Assembly: GCA_041690355.1 (NCBI GenBank)
Contig: JAWLHK010000024.1
Location: 10,660 to 74,659, forward strand
Origin: JAWLHK01 sp041690355 [NCBI: bacterium]
Lineage (GTDB): Bacteria > J088 > JAWLBW01
DNA: 64,000 nucleotides
Direction of reading: 5' to 3'
Of this stretch, positions 1 through 8,735 are shown one piece after another; positions within the stretch are counted from its first letter, which is position 1, and the number at the start of each line of letters is the position of its first letter. A program made the translations under genes and the position numbers. Under the pieces are notes generated by a model. The model had not been told where the DNA came from and did no database searches. It saw only the letters and a list, made by a program, of their open reading frames with translations.

Positions 1-555
1 CGAGCGGATGCTCCGCACGATCACGTCGCTCAGGACGGGGTCGAGACCGGTCGTCGGTTCGTCGAAGAGCACGATGTCGGGATCGAGGACGATGGCCCGG
101 GCCAGCCCGATCCGCTTGCGCATCCCCCCCGACAGTTCGGCCGGAAACTGATCGCCCAGATTGCCGAGCCCGACCAGGCCGAGGGTCTCGTCGACCCGGG
201 CCACGATTTCAGACTCCGTGAACCCGCCGCGCTCCCGCATGGGGAAGGCAACGTTCTCGCGGGCGCTCATGGAGTCGAACAGGGCCGCGTGCTGAAAACA
301 CATGGCCATTCTCCGGAGTAGCTCCCGGCGCTGCCCCCGCCGGGCGCGCAGAAAATCGACCCCTTCGAATACGATCGTTCCCGAGTCGGGGGCCAGCAGA
401 CCGAGCAGATGTTTCAGCAGAACGCTCTTGCCCGAACCCGACAACCCCATGATCACTGTAATCTCACCCCGGCCGATCGTCAAATCGACGCCGCGAAGAA
501 CCGTATTCTCCTTGAAGCTCTTGTGCAGATCGCGGATTTCGACGACGGCTTCCAT
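1..555 (-). CDS. mlaF: ABC transporter ATP-binding protein MlaF, truncated by window edge
   Basis: ATPase of the Mla phospholipid transporter, which moves lipids between the inner membrane and the outer-membrane side. Reading leftwards from ATG at 555, 185 residues are visible. They carry a Walker A (GLSGSGKS, residues 37-44), a Q-loop (Q88), the ABC signature LSGGMRKR (141-148), Walker B IVLFDEP (161-167) and the D-loop GLD. The FQHAALFDSM stretch after the Q-loop is typical of MlaF/YrbF-type ATPases. Its start codon overlaps the mlaE stop by one base (TGATG), so the two are translationally coupled and probably form a complex. The C-terminus and any mlaD lie off the left edge. The family call is firm; the exact substrate is inferred. 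Confidence 0.93.
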   Translation of the reverse strand, partial: MEAVVEIRDLHKSFKENTVLRGVDLTIGRGEITVIMGLSGSGKSVLLKHLLGLLAPDSGTIVFEGVDFLRARRGQRRELLRRMAMCFQHAALFDSMSARENVAFPMRERGGFTESEIVARVDETLGLVGLGNLGDQFPAELSGGMRKRIGLARAIVLDPDIVLFDEPTTGLDPVLSDVIVRSIRS

Positions 556-1349
556 CAGTACATCAACGCCGTGAGAAAGTAATCAAGAATGAGCAGCGAC
601 ACCGAACTCACGACGACGGCTTTCGTGGTCGCGAGACCCACGCCGCGCGCGCCCCCCGAGCTGTTGTAGCCGAAATAGGAGCAGATCGAGGCGATGAGCA
701 GTCCGAAAACGGCGGCCTTGACCTCGCCCGAATAGAGGTCGGAGAGGTCGACCATCTGCAGCGTACGGCCGACGAAGACATTGTGGGTCACGCCGAGAAG
801 CCGCACGGTCACGAAATAGGCCCCCATGGTTCCGCAGAACGTGAACAGCGCGGCGAGCAGCGGCATCATGAGCAGCGAGGCCACGATGCGCGGCGTGACC
901 AGGTAGTGCACAGGATTGATGTCCATCGTCGAGAGGGCGTCGATCTGCTCGTTTTCGCGCATGTAGCCGATCTCGGTGGCCATGGCGCTGCCGGCGCGCG
1001 CGGTGACCATGAGGCCGGTCATGACGGGCGCGAGCTCACGCGTCAGACTCAGCAGCACCGACGGCCCGATCAGGTATTCGGCGCTGAACAGGCGAAAGGC
1101 ATAGGAGCCCTGCAGGGCAAAGACCATGCCCGTGAACGTGCCGGTCAGGGCGATGATGAAGAAGCTCTGGGCGCCGATGAACTCGAGCTGGGCCAGAAAA
1201 AGGTGGGTGCGGAACGGGCGGCGGAAGGTCATGGCGGCCGCCTGGGCGAACAGGAGAATGATGCCGCCGAGGTGATCGAGAAAGTCGGTAATCGATTCGC
1301 CGACGAGGCCGAGCGTGTCGACCGTGCGCCGCACGAAACGGTTCAGCAC
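555..1349 (-). CDS. mlaE: Mla ABC transporter permease MlaE (DUF140 family)
   Basis: Integral inner-membrane permease of the Mla phospholipid transport system, 264 residues, the usual family length. It has an amphipathic N-terminus, then about five hydrophobic segments. The conserved MlaE core is visible as VTARAGSAMATEIGYM followed by the EQIDAL motif around residues 115-140. The gene sits between alr (its first codons overlap the alr end by 7 nt) and mlaF (1-nt stop/start overlap), so it belongs to an alr-mlaE-mlaF unit read leftwards. Coupling of MlaE and MlaF expression is expected because they assemble with defined stoichiometry. Nothing is broken or missing. Confidence 0.93.
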   Translation of the reverse strand: MLNRFVRRTVDTLGLVGESITDFLDHLGGIILLFAQAAAMTFRRPFRTHLFLAQLEFIGAQSFFIIALTGTFTGMVFALQGSYAFRLFSAEYLIGPSVLLSLTRELAPVMTGLMVTARAGSAMATEIGYMRENEQIDALSTMDINPVHYLVTPRIVASLLMMPLLAALFTFCGTMGAYFVTVRLLGVTHNVFVGRTLQMVDLSDLYSGEVKAAVFGLLIASICSYFGYNSSGGARGVGLATTKAVVVSSVSLLILDYFLTALMY

Positions 1350-2488
1350 CGCAGCCCCGCTTCGCTTTCGCCCAGGTAGACGCGCGGCACCCGATGCGAG
1401 ACGTTGCAGCAGACTTCGTAGGCGATGGTGCCGGTCCAGTCACCCCACTCGTCTGCGGTGACGGCGGCGGGCCCCAGGCCGCCGAAGAGCGTGACCGGCA
1501 TGCCCGTTTCGGCCCCGGCGACGTCGGTCAGATCGACCATGAACATGTCCATGCAGACGCGGCCGGCCACCGGCACACGGCGGCCGCCGGCCGTCACCTG
1601 GCCTGCGTTCGAGAGCCGGCGGGCAACGCCGTCGGCATAGCCGGCCGGCACCACGCCGATGATCGAATCACGGCCGGCGACCCAGCTGGCGCCATAGCTC
1701 ACGCTCTGGCCGCGGCGCACGCGGCGGATCTGGACGACGGCCGACGTGAACTCCATGACGGGCTGCAGCGAGCCCCTCGCCCGCAGCGCTTCGGCCGGAT
1801 ACCCGCCGTAGAGCATGATGCCCGGGCGCACCAGGTCGCCGGGAACGGGGTGCTCGAACATGAGGGCGGCGCTGTTCGCAAGGTGCAGATGCGGCACTTC
1901 GCCCACCGCCTTGAGCAGATGGTCGGCCGCCGAGGAAAGGAGGATCCCCTGCTCACGCGTGACTCCCGGATCGGGCTGGTCGGCGTGCAGCGGGTGACTG
2001 AACAGGCCGCGCACCGTGAGGGCGGGATACTCGGCCAGGCTGCGGGCAAACGCCGCGAAGCCGTTCAGGTCGAACCCCAGGCGGGCCATGCCCGTATCGA
2101 TTTTGAGGTGGACCGCGGCGCGACGGTCGAGCCGCAGCGCGGCCGCATGCAGGCGCCGGGCGGTATCTTCGTCGGGCACGCTGCAGGTGACCCCCTGCGC
2201 CAGCGCTTCGGATTCTTCGCCGGGAAACAGGGCCCCGAGGAGGAGAATCTCGGCATGAATGCCCGATTCGCGCAGCTGAACCGCCTCGTCGAGAGTGGCC
2301 ACGCCGAACCAGATGCAGCCGGCCGTCTGCAGGGCGCGCGCGACGGGAACGGCGCCGTGCCCGTAGGCATCACCCTTGACCACGGCCACGACGGCGCGAT
2401 CGCCGGCCAGCCGCTGCGCCTCGCGGTAATTCGCGATCAGCCGATCGAGGTGAATGAGCGCGCGCGTGGGTCGGCCGTCAGGGAGCAT
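1343..2488 (-). CDS. alr: alanine racemase
   Basis: Cytoplasmic PLP enzyme interconverting L- and D-alanine for peptidoglycan synthesis; 381 residues, normal length. The PLP lysine is K38 in VVKGDAYGHG (the family usually has KADAYGHG, so Ala to Gly). The second catalytic residue is Y265 in SVSYGASW, and K129 in KIDTGMARLG is the usual carbamylated lysine. The C-terminal beta domain has the CMDMFMVDLTD motif. The ATG at 2488 gives the standard N-terminus. A TACACT box lies about 45 nt upstream on the minus strand, a possible promoter. It is the first gene of a unit with mlaE and mlaF, which pairs cell-wall precursor supply with outer-membrane lipid maintenance. Confidence 0.96.
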   Translation of the reverse strand: MLPDGRPTRALIHLDRLIANYREAQRLAGDRAVVAVVKGDAYGHGAVPVARALQTAGCIWFGVATLDEAVQLRESGIHAEILLLGALFPGEESEALAQGVTCSVPDEDTARRLHAAALRLDRRAAVHLKIDTGMARLGFDLNGFAAFARSLAEYPALTVRGLFSHPLHADQPDPGVTREQGILLSSAADHLLKAVGEVPHLHLANSAALMFEHPVPGDLVRPGIMLYGGYPAEALRARGSLQPVMEFTSAVVQIRRVRRGQSVSYGASWVAGRDSIIGVVPAGYADGVARRLSNAGQVTAGGRRVPVAGRVCMDMFMVDLTDVAGAETGMPVTLFGGLGPAAVTADEWGDWTGTIAYEVCCNVSHRVPRVYLGESEAGLRC

Positions 2489-2601
2489 GGTTGCAGAACG
2501 GGCAGCGAGGAAACCGGGAGCCGGAAAGCAATCAGTGTATCAGAGCCCCGCCGCCGATGCTGCGGCCCGCGCATGCAGGAATGCCCGGAGGCCGCAGGCG
2601 C

Positions 2602-4704
2602 TCAGTTTGCGCGGTAGATCCGCAACGCACCGTCCCACTGGATCCCTTCGCCGTAATACCCGGTGTAGGCCGTGTCGACGACGAGCAGGATCGGACGGCC
2701 CTGACCGTCGAACGCGATATCGGCAGCGCGCCCGGGGCCCACCTCGATGGGCGCCGAGAAACCCGTTGCGCCGGGCAACCGTTCCGCGTAAAAGACGTAG
2801 GGCTGCGACGTGTTCCCGATTACCGGATCGTACTTGAAGTACTCGGCCGCCCAGACGGCCGCCAGCCGGCCTTCGGGAGACAGCTTCATGCGCGGGGCAT
2901 AGAAGTTGATGTAATCGAAGTCGGTCGGCGCCATCGGCCGGAATGGGGCGAACCCGCCGCCGTTCGGATCGGTGGCCAGCGTCAGGGTCGTGGCCGGCGC
3001 GAAGAACCAGACGTTCGAGTAGTCATTGCCGAGGAATACGTCTTCGGCGCCGACGGTCGCCTGGTCGAACGATTCCAGATACGCAGCCGTTGCCGCCGTC
3101 ACCGTCGGGCCGAACGAGAGGCGCGTGGGCGAATCGACGAGAGAGGTACGGTAATATTCGTAGGCGAATGTCGAGGTGTTCTGATCAATCCAGTAGACCG
3201 TCGGAAGCCCGTTGGCGCCGAGCCGGTCGCCGAACTGCACGCCCCAGTACTGGTAGTAGCTCGTGGCTTTGAGGGCCCGGCGCGCAAAGGCGCCGTTTTC
3301 GATGACGTCGACGGCGGCCGTGGTCATGGCCGAAGGAAAGACGGCAAAGATCCGGTCGTCGACGACGCGCACGTCTACCGACCGATTGTAGTAATAGCCC
3401 ATGTCGGCGTGGCGCACGACGGGGCTTTCGAAGCCGCCCGCCGCCGCGCCGCGCACGATCGCGGCATAGGCGTAGCCCCAGTCGTCGTCGGCCGCGTAGG
3501 CGATCACCGGCCGCCCGGCGCCGTCAAAATCGAAGGCCAGCGTGCCGTAATTCAGATTTCCGTTGCGCATCGGGTAGAGCGGGAACGGAGCGGTCGTCCG
3601 GCTGAACGCATAGCCGTCGACCGTGCGCAGGTACTCGATGCCCCCGTCGCTGACCGTCGCGACATGCAGACCGTCGGGGCGCAGCGCGAGCACGCCGGCA
3701 GGCTCGTTACCCTGCCCGTAGTACGAGGCGATGCGCCGGCCCGTGAAGCCGCTGACCGCCGTCTGTTCGAGCGGCGGCGGCGGCGCGATACCGGTATCGA
3801 TGACCCCGCCGTCGGGGAGAAAGTCGAGGTGGCCGAATTTGTTGCCGGTCAGCGCCGCCATGCGCAGGCCGCCGGTGATCGAGCCGCCCATCCGGGCGAG
3901 CAGGTCGAGGGGAATGCCGACCGTGAGCGCGTTTCCGGCGAACGTGGCGGCCAGCGGGCGCACCGCCTCGGCCGTGACAAGCCGGACGTAGCCGCGGTCG
4001 ACCGGCGTGAAATCAATGGTCGCCTCGACGCCGAGCGCGGCCGACGTAACCGGGCGGCCGAGCGAGGCGGCGAGCGCGTTCATGCGCGGGAGCAGCACGC
4101 TGTCGCGCCCGGTCGCCGCATTGCGGTCGACGTCGAGTTCGAGGATGCCGCGCACGCTGCCGTCGCCCGCGTTCCAGGGCGCATCGACCGCGTTGCGGAA
4201 CCCGACGCGGATGAAGACCGCATCGGTGCCCCAGGCGACGGTCACGTCCGACACGTCGGGCGACCAGGCCGGGGCCGTCTTGCCCGAAGCGTAGACCGGG
4301 AGCGAAGCGGCCGGGTCGCGCGCCAGCACCGAGGGATAGACGGTAATATCAACGACCGTTTCGACCCCGGCTTTCACGTCGGCGGTCGCATCGCCGGAGT
4401 ATCCGTGCACCAGCTCGGCGGTCGATCGGATGAGTCCCAGAACCCGCACGAGCCGATTCGGGCCGGGTTTTACGGGAAGTGCGACCGAGCGCTCGCGCAC
4501 CCGCTGAACCACGGGCTTTTCCATGTCGTCGGCCGAAACGACCACCAGCCACTCCGAGGGCACGACGGCGTTCTCGCTGGCGTGCGGCAGGTAGCCGGCC
4601 GCCGGCAGTTCGAGGCGGATGACGCCCCGCTCTTCACTGTCGATACGCGCGCAGGCCGTCAGCGCGACCAGCCCCAGGACCCCAATCAATCCCAACCGTT
4701 TCAT
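2602..4704 (-). CDS. large surface lipoprotein of unknown function
   Basis: Predicted lipoprotein of 700 residues; the N-terminus MKRLGLIGVLGLVALTAC has a clear lipobox (LTAC). An AGGAG lies 6 nt before the ATG, supporting the start. After a 90-residue beta-rich region comes a segment rich in D, V and A with ELDVDRNAATG near residue 190. The C-terminal 400 residues are a run of short beta-strand units with repeated GRP, AYAADDD and YYQYWG elements, resembling a beta-propeller or WD/BNR-like sheet protein. It is the last gene of a three-gene operon, 8 nt after the FecR gene, downstream of a TPR-barrel protein. I do not recognise the family. The operon suggests it is exported to, or displayed on, the outer membrane with help from its neighbours; that is inference. 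Confidence 0.8.
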   Translation of the reverse strand: MKRLGLIGVLGLVALTACARIDSEERGVIRLELPAAGYLPHASENAVVPSEWLVVVSADDMEKPVVQRVRERSVALPVKPGPNRLVRVLGLIRSTAELVHGYSGDATADVKAGVETVVDITVYPSVLARDPAASLPVYASGKTAPAWSPDVSDVTVAWGTDAVFIRVGFRNAVDAPWNAGDGSVRGILELDVDRNAATGRDSVLLPRMNALAASLGRPVTSAALGVEATIDFTPVDRGYVRLVTAEAVRPLAATFAGNALTVGIPLDLLARMGGSITGGLRMAALTGNKFGHLDFLPDGGVIDTGIAPPPPLEQTAVSGFTGRRIASYYGQGNEPAGVLALRPDGLHVATVSDGGIEYLRTVDGYAFSRTTAPFPLYPMRNGNLNYGTLAFDFDGAGRPVIAYAADDDWGYAYAAIVRGAAAGGFESPVVRHADMGYYYNRSVDVRVVDDRIFAVFPSAMTTAAVDVIENGAFARRALKATSYYQYWGVQFGDRLGANGLPTVYWIDQNTSTFAYEYYRTSLVDSPTRLSFGPTVTAATAAYLESFDQATVGAEDVFLGNDYSNVWFFAPATTLTLATDPNGGGFAPFRPMAPTDFDYINFYAPRMKLSPEGRLAAVWAAEYFKYDPVIGNTSQPYVFYAERLPGATGFSAPIEVGPGRAADIAFDGQGRPILLVVDTAYTGYYGEGIQWDGALRIYRAN

Positions 4705-4712
4705 GGCGGCTC

Positions 4713-5534
4713 CTACTTTTCGTCCGGGAGATGAATGCGAATCGTCACCGACGACGGTCTGCGGGCGTCGGTCGGCTGCTGATTGATCGGCGGCAGGCCG
4801 CCCCCGCCCAGATTCGGGGCCCCCGAGGCCGGCGCAAAGCCGAAATCGCCGGCCGCCGATTCGGCGTCGTCGCGCGTCACGGCGCTGCGGGCCGACCCCT
4901 TACCCTTGACGCTCACGCTCCGATCGAGGGCGCGCAGCGCCGCTTCGTCGAGCATCAGGGCGGCGCCCGGCGGCAGGCTGGGGCCCACCTGGCTGCGGCC
5001 ACCGGCCGCCAGCACGATGTTGCCGGGAATCTTCGGGTCGCTGCTGCGTACGTCGACCGAGCCTTCGAGCACGGTTACCGTCGACCCTTCGCCTTCGGGG
5101 CCGGTTTCGACGACGAACTCGGTGCCGCGCACGCCGGCGACGGCGGTCGGGGTCCCGAGCTCAAACTTGTTGCGACCGGCCAGATACTTCGAAACGGCGG
5201 CCTTCACCTTGCCGCTCCACAATTTGAAGAAGCTGCGGCGTTCGCCCTGCGGCTTGTAGACGAACTCGTTCAGCTCGAGCTCGCTCGCGGCGGCCATGCT
5301 CATCGACGATCCGTCGTTCAGCTTGAGACGGGCGCTCGACGAGGCGGCGGTCCTGATCCGGTCGCCCAGAAAGAGCGCTTCGCCGGGCTGCAGCCGGCCC
5401 CATTTCTCGGCGCCCGCGTGGCGCACCTGCACCTTGCCGAGCACGATACTGGCGGTTCCGATGCGCTCGGGTTCGGCGCCGGAAGCCGGCGCGGCGAGCG
5501 CGAGCAGCAGAAGCATGGAGGTGAAAAGGCGCAT
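4713..5534 (-). CDS. secreted FecR-domain protein
   Basis: Periplasmic or envelope protein of 273 residues with a signal peptide (MRLFTSMLLLLALAAPASG) and a FecR domain at about residues 20-160. Hallmarks are GEALFLGDRIRTAASSSARL, the LNDGSSMSM turn and GTPTAVAGVRGTEF, typical of free-standing FecR proteins that are not bound to a sigma factor. The C-terminal 90 residues are low-complexity Ser/Ala/Gly/Pro. I start at 5534: the preceding minus-strand sequence has AAGGGGA, and an upstream start at 5573 would overlap the previous gene. It lies 10 nt after the TPR-barrel gene and 8 nt before the lipoprotein gene. No FecI-like sigma factor or TonB receptor is nearby, so iron-citrate signalling is unlikely. 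Confidence 0.88.
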   Translation of the reverse strand: MRLFTSMLLLLALAAPASGAEPERIGTASIVLGKVQVRHAGAEKWGRLQPGEALFLGDRIRTAASSSARLKLNDGSSMSMAAASELELNEFVYKPQGERRSFFKLWSGKVKAAVSKYLAGRNKFELGTPTAVAGVRGTEFVVETGPEGEGSTVTVLEGSVDVRSSDPKIPGNIVLAAGGRSQVGPSLPPGAALMLDEAALRALDRSVSVKGKGSARSAVTRDDAESAAGDFGFAPASGAPNLGGGGLPPINQQPTDARRPSSVTIRIHLPDEK

Positions 5535-5544
5535 GGCTGTCCCC

Positions 5545-7191
5545 TTACCACCGGGCCTGAATGCCCAGGGCATAAATCACGCGTTGGTAATCGAAAAGGT
5601 CGACGCTCGAGCGGTTGCGCACGTAGCGCAGATCGACGCCGGCGCCCCAGACCTGCCCCTGGACGCCGAGTTCGGCGCCGGCCGACAGTTCATTGTCACT
5701 GCGGTCTTCGAGGCTCACCCCGCCGTCGGCACCCGGCAGCACGAAGGGATTATCATAGTTGCGCCCGGTATAGGCGACCTGTGCGCCGAAGCGCCAGAGT
5801 CGTCCGAGCGGCAAGTCGGCCTGCAGGCCGCCGCGGTAGCCGCTGTGCGACCAGACGTTGCCCTCACCCTCGGCATCGCCGAGCAGGTAGGCCACGTACG
5901 GGCTCAGGCTGCCGCGCCGATCGAGAAACGACCAGCTGTAGAAGAGCGTCGCCTCGTTGCTGAGGCTGTCGCGGGTCTGCGCGTAGGTCGCGCCGCCGAC
6001 CGTCAGTGCGGCCGGGTCGCTCGCGAAGTCTTCCATCGAGAGCGTATTCGCGACCCCGACGCCGTGATCGCCGGTTCGAAAGACGTACGTCGGGCTGATG
6101 CTGTGGGTGCGCGAATAGAGATTGTAGGTGGCGCCGTCTCCCAGCGGCCCGAGCACTGAAAGGGAGAACTGGTACGGGAGCGCCGCGTAGTGCTCGCCCT
6201 CGCTCCAGCTCAACCCGGCCGCCGGCGCGTGATTCGTGACGTCGAACCGGTCGAGCACGTCGCGGTTGTTCAGATGATAGCTCTGGTAGAGGTGGTAGCC
6301 GAGGCTGCCGCGCAGCCCCCCGGCGATATCCGGCGACCACCCGCCGCCCAGCCGCAGCACGGCGCGGTCGCCGGCCCGGTCGGAGATCTCGGCCGGCGTA
6401 AACAGGCCGCCGTCGGTGGGCACGAGCAGCACGTTCGTGTCGTATTCGTTGCGCACCGAAACATAGACGTCCCAGGTCTTGCGCGCACGCCCTTCAAGGC
6501 GGTCGAGCGCGGCCCGGGCGGGGCCTCCTGCGTCGCCGTCGGGATCGAGGGCGGCAGCGCGCGCAAGCTCGGCCTTCGCCTCCTCTTTGCGCCCGAGGCG
6601 GTAAGCGGCGAGCCCGCTGAAGAGCAGCGTTTCAGGCTCGAGCTCGCGATCGAGTTCGCGGGCCCGGGCCAGCGCTTCGCGCGCCGCTTCGTCCTGCCCC
6701 TGCGCGTAGCGGGTCAGGCCGAGAAAGTAGTGCGCATCGGCCTCGGCTGCGTCGGCGGCGATCGCCTTCTCGAGCGCCCGGACGGCCTTCGCATACTGCT
6801 CGCTGCGGTAATAAATGACGCCGCGCGTGAGATCGACGCGCGCGCCCGCCTTCTCAGCCCGCTTGAGCGTCTTGAGCGCCTGCGCGTACTTTCCCTCGAA
6901 CGACTGCGCCTGGGCGACGATCAGCAGCGCCGCGGCGTTGTCGGCGTCGGCCTTGAGCACCTGGCGCGCGGTTCTGCGGGCGTCTGCATACCAACCGCTG
7001 TCGAGCTCGGCCTGCGCGCGCTCGAGCAAGGCGGCGAGCGCCGCCTCGTCAGGCACGCTCTTCGCGGCCGGTTCCGTCGCCGCCGCGGGCGCTTTGGATC
7101 TGGCGCGCTTCTGCGCCGCGGCCGAACCGGGCGCCGCCATCAGGACGAGGAGACCAACGAGCACGAACAGAGAAGGAGACAGACGCAACAT
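5545..7191 (-). CDS. TPR-repeat outer-membrane beta-barrel protein (SLAM-like architecture)
   Basis: Outer-membrane protein of 548 residues. The signal peptide (MLRLSPSLFVLVGLLVLMAA) is followed by a KR-rich linker. Residues of about 45-230 form at least five TPR-like helical pairs (repeated A-x-L-x-I-A, YYRSEQYAKAVRALEKAI and HYFLGLTRYAQGQ patterns). About 300 residues of alternating polar and hydrophobic strands follow and end in an aromatic residue (GIQARW), as in outer-membrane barrels. I chose the start at 7191 because the signal peptide begins there; 7224 is possible. TPR plus barrel is the architecture of Slam translocators (DUF560), which help lipoproteins reach the surface, and here a lipoprotein gene follows in the same operon. 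Identity with that family is not proven. Confidence 0.8.
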   Translation of the reverse strand: MLRLSPSLFVLVGLLVLMAAPGSAAAQKRARSKAPAAATEPAAKSVPDEAALAALLERAQAELDSGWYADARRTARQVLKADADNAAALLIVAQAQSFEGKYAQALKTLKRAEKAGARVDLTRGVIYYRSEQYAKAVRALEKAIAADAAEADAHYFLGLTRYAQGQDEAAREALARARELDRELEPETLLFSGLAAYRLGRKEEAKAELARAAALDPDGDAGGPARAALDRLEGRARKTWDVYVSVRNEYDTNVLLVPTDGGLFTPAEISDRAGDRAVLRLGGGWSPDIAGGLRGSLGYHLYQSYHLNNRDVLDRFDVTNHAPAAGLSWSEGEHYAALPYQFSLSVLGPLGDGATYNLYSRTHSISPTYVFRTGDHGVGVANTLSMEDFASDPAALTVGGATYAQTRDSLSNEATLFYSWSFLDRRGSLSPYVAYLLGDAEGEGNVWSHSGYRGGLQADLPLGRLWRFGAQVAYTGRNYDNPFVLPGADGGVSLEDRSDNELSAGAELGVQGQVWGAGVDLRYVRNRSSVDLFDYQRVIYALGIQARW

Positions 7192-7272
7192 GCACTCACA
7201 GGGAACGGGGAAACGGGCGGGCACAGGAACGCCCGGCCGGCGGCCGGATTCTCCTTCTGCGCCCCGGTGTAC

Positions 7273-7302
7273 ATGCTAGTCGAACGGCGGCAAGGGTGTC
7301 AA
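7273..7302 (-). promoter_or_regulatory. sigma-70 promoter of the TPR-barrel/FecR/lipoprotein operon
   Basis: On the minus strand TTGACA (complement of 7297-7302) is followed after 18 nt by TAGCAT (complement of 7273-7278). It faces the gene starting at 7191 and would leave a leader of about 75 nt. Confidence 0.65.
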
Positions 7303-7362
7303 ATGGCGCATGTGACCGGGCGCACACGGTTTTTTCGGCTGCCGGAACCGAGGTTCGACGCA

Positions 7363-7392
7363 TTGCGCCGACGGGCCCCGGTCGACTACAAT
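7363..7392 (+). promoter_or_regulatory. putative promoter of the DHS-like gene
   Basis: TTGCGC (7363-7368), an 18-nt spacer and TACAAT (7387-7392) precede a strong Shine-Dalgarno (GGAAGGG, 7415-7421) and the ATG at 7430. It is divergent from the promoter at 7273-7302, about 60 nt away. Confidence 0.55.
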
Positions 7393-7429
7393 TCTCTCTT
7401 CTGCACGCCTCTCTGGAAGGGAATCTGAC

Positions 7430-8569
7430 ATGGCCAGCCGCTTTCTCAAGGGGAACCTCATCGATCCGAAGCCGCTCGACCGTAATCTCAAGGTCAGCGA
7501 CCTGATCGACGACTACTTTCTCGCCTACAACGCGGGCCGCCTGCGCGAAGCCTGCCACGTCTACGCCCAGAAGATGCTCGGCAGGAACGTGACCGTCGGC
7601 ATGAGCATCACGGGCGCCCTGACGCCCGCAGGGCTCGGCCGTTCCTCGGTGGTTCCGCTCATCGAGCGGGGGCTCGTCGACTGGATCGTGTCGACCGGGG
7701 CCAACCTCTATCACGACACCCACTTCGGCATCGGCCTGCAGCTGCGCCAGGGGAGCCCGTTCTACGACGACACCCGCCTGCGCGAAGAAGCCGTCATCCG
7801 CATCTACGACGTCGTCTTCGAATACGACGTGCTTCTGAAGACCGACGCCTTTTTCCGCGAAGTCGTGGCTCAACCCGAGTTCCAGCGCGAAATGAGCACG
7901 GCTGAATTTCACTACCTCATCGGCAAGTACGTGCTGGCCCGCGAGAAGGCGCTCGGGATCAAGAAGCGCTCCATTCTCTCAGCCGCCCACCTGGCCGGCG
8001 TGCCGATCTATACGTCTAGCCCGGGTGACTCGTCCATCGGCATGAACGTCGCGGCCCTGAGCCTGGGAGGCAACCAGCTGCGCTTCGACGTCAGCCGCGA
8101 CGTCAACGAAACGGCCGCCATGGTGCTCGCAGCCAAGCGCGAGGGGGGCGAAAGCGGCGTGCTTATCTTCGGCGGCGGCAGCCCCAAGAACTTCATGCTC
8201 CAGACCGAACCGCAGATTCAGGAAGTGCTGGGCATCGACGAGAAGGGGCACGACTATTTCGTGCAGATCACCGACGCCCGCCCCGATACGGGGGGGCTTT
8301 CGGGGGCGACACCAAGCGAGGCGGTCAGCTGGGGCAAGGTCGATCCGAACCGGCTGCCCGACACCGTCGTCTGCTACACCGACTCGACCATCGCCATGCC
8401 GATGATGACCGCCTACGCCATCGAAAAGGTCGGCCGCCGTCCGCTGAAGCGCCTTTATGACCGGCGCGAAGAGCTCGTCGCGAAGCTGCAGGCCGAGTAT
8501 GAAAAGGCGCAGGCACGCAAGAAGCGCAAGGCCCGCCAGACGACGCGCCGCAAGGCCATCGGCGGATGA
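7430..8569 (+). CDS. deoxyhypusine synthase-family protein
   Basis: NAD- and spermidine-dependent aminobutyl transferase family, 379 residues. It keeps the family NAD-binding segments [13 protein letters not shown] (58-70), [12 protein letters not shown] (88-99) and GGGSPKNF (248-255). The catalytic lysine motif AVSWGK is present, with K303 matching the lysine that forms the enzyme-imine in eukaryotic DHS. Bacteria lack eIF5A, so bacterial members are thought to act in polyamine metabolism (homospermidine-synthase-like) or on unknown substrates; no eIF5A-like gene is seen here. The C-terminal 30 residues are extremely Lys/Arg-rich ([18 protein letters not shown]), unusual for the enzyme and perhaps an RNA- or polyanion-binding tail. 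The start has GGAAGGG 9 nt upstream. Confidence 0.9.
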   Translation: MASRFLKGNLIDPKPLDRNLKVSDLIDDYFLAYNAGRLREACHVYAQKMLGRNVTVGMSITGALTPAGLGRSSVVPLIERGLVDWIVSTGANLYHDTHFGIGLQLRQGSPFYDDTRLREEAVIRIYDVVFEYDVLLKTDAFFREVVAQPEFQREMSTAEFHYLIGKYVLAREKALGIKKRSILSAAHLAGVPIYTSSPGDSSIGMNVAALSLGGNQLRFDVSRDVNETAAMVLAAKREGGESGVLIFGGGSPKNFMLQTEPQIQEVLGIDEKGHDYFVQITDARPDTGGLSGATPSEAVSWGKVDPNRLPDTVVCYTDSTIAMPMMTAYAIEKVGRRPLKRLYDRREELVAKLQAEYEKAQARKKRKARQTTRRKAIGG

Positions 8570-8572
8570 GGA

Positions 8573-8606
8573 GATTGACGATTTACAATTGACGATTTAC
8601 GATTTG
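8573..8606. repeat. intergenic stutter repeat, GACGATTTAC type
   Basis: Imperfect iteration of a 7-8 nt phrase (GATTGACG / ATTTACA / ATTGACG / ATTTACG / ATTTG) just after the DHS-like stop codon. It belongs to the same dispersed class as the arrays at 28544 and 42951. Confidence 0.7.
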
Positions 8607-8673
8607 CCGGCAAGGGCGAGACACACCTTTCACCCCGAAACTTCCCCTTTCTCACCGGGCACGGCGTGGGCGG

Positions 8674-8703
8674 TTCGCAAATTTGAGCGATTTTCGGTAT
8701 AAT
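8674..8703 (+). promoter_or_regulatory. promoter of the PAP2-like gene
   Basis: TTCGCA (8674-8679), an 18-nt spacer and a perfect TATAAT (8698-8703), 33 nt before the ATG at 8736. The stretch is markedly AT-rich against its surroundings. Confidence 0.65.
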
Positions 8704-8735
8704 TTTGTAACCTTTTGACGCCCCGCGTTACCACC

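Noticed and set aside
2491-4734. Plus-strand frame of 747 codons opposite the first lipoprotein gene
   Set aside because: The minus-strand gene has lipobox, SD and operon spacing; the plus-strand frame has none.
4713-5534. FecR protein as part of a sigma-factor signalling system
   Set aside because: There is no ECF sigma factor, TonB-dependent receptor or transmembrane anti-sigma segment; the domain is in a secreted protein.
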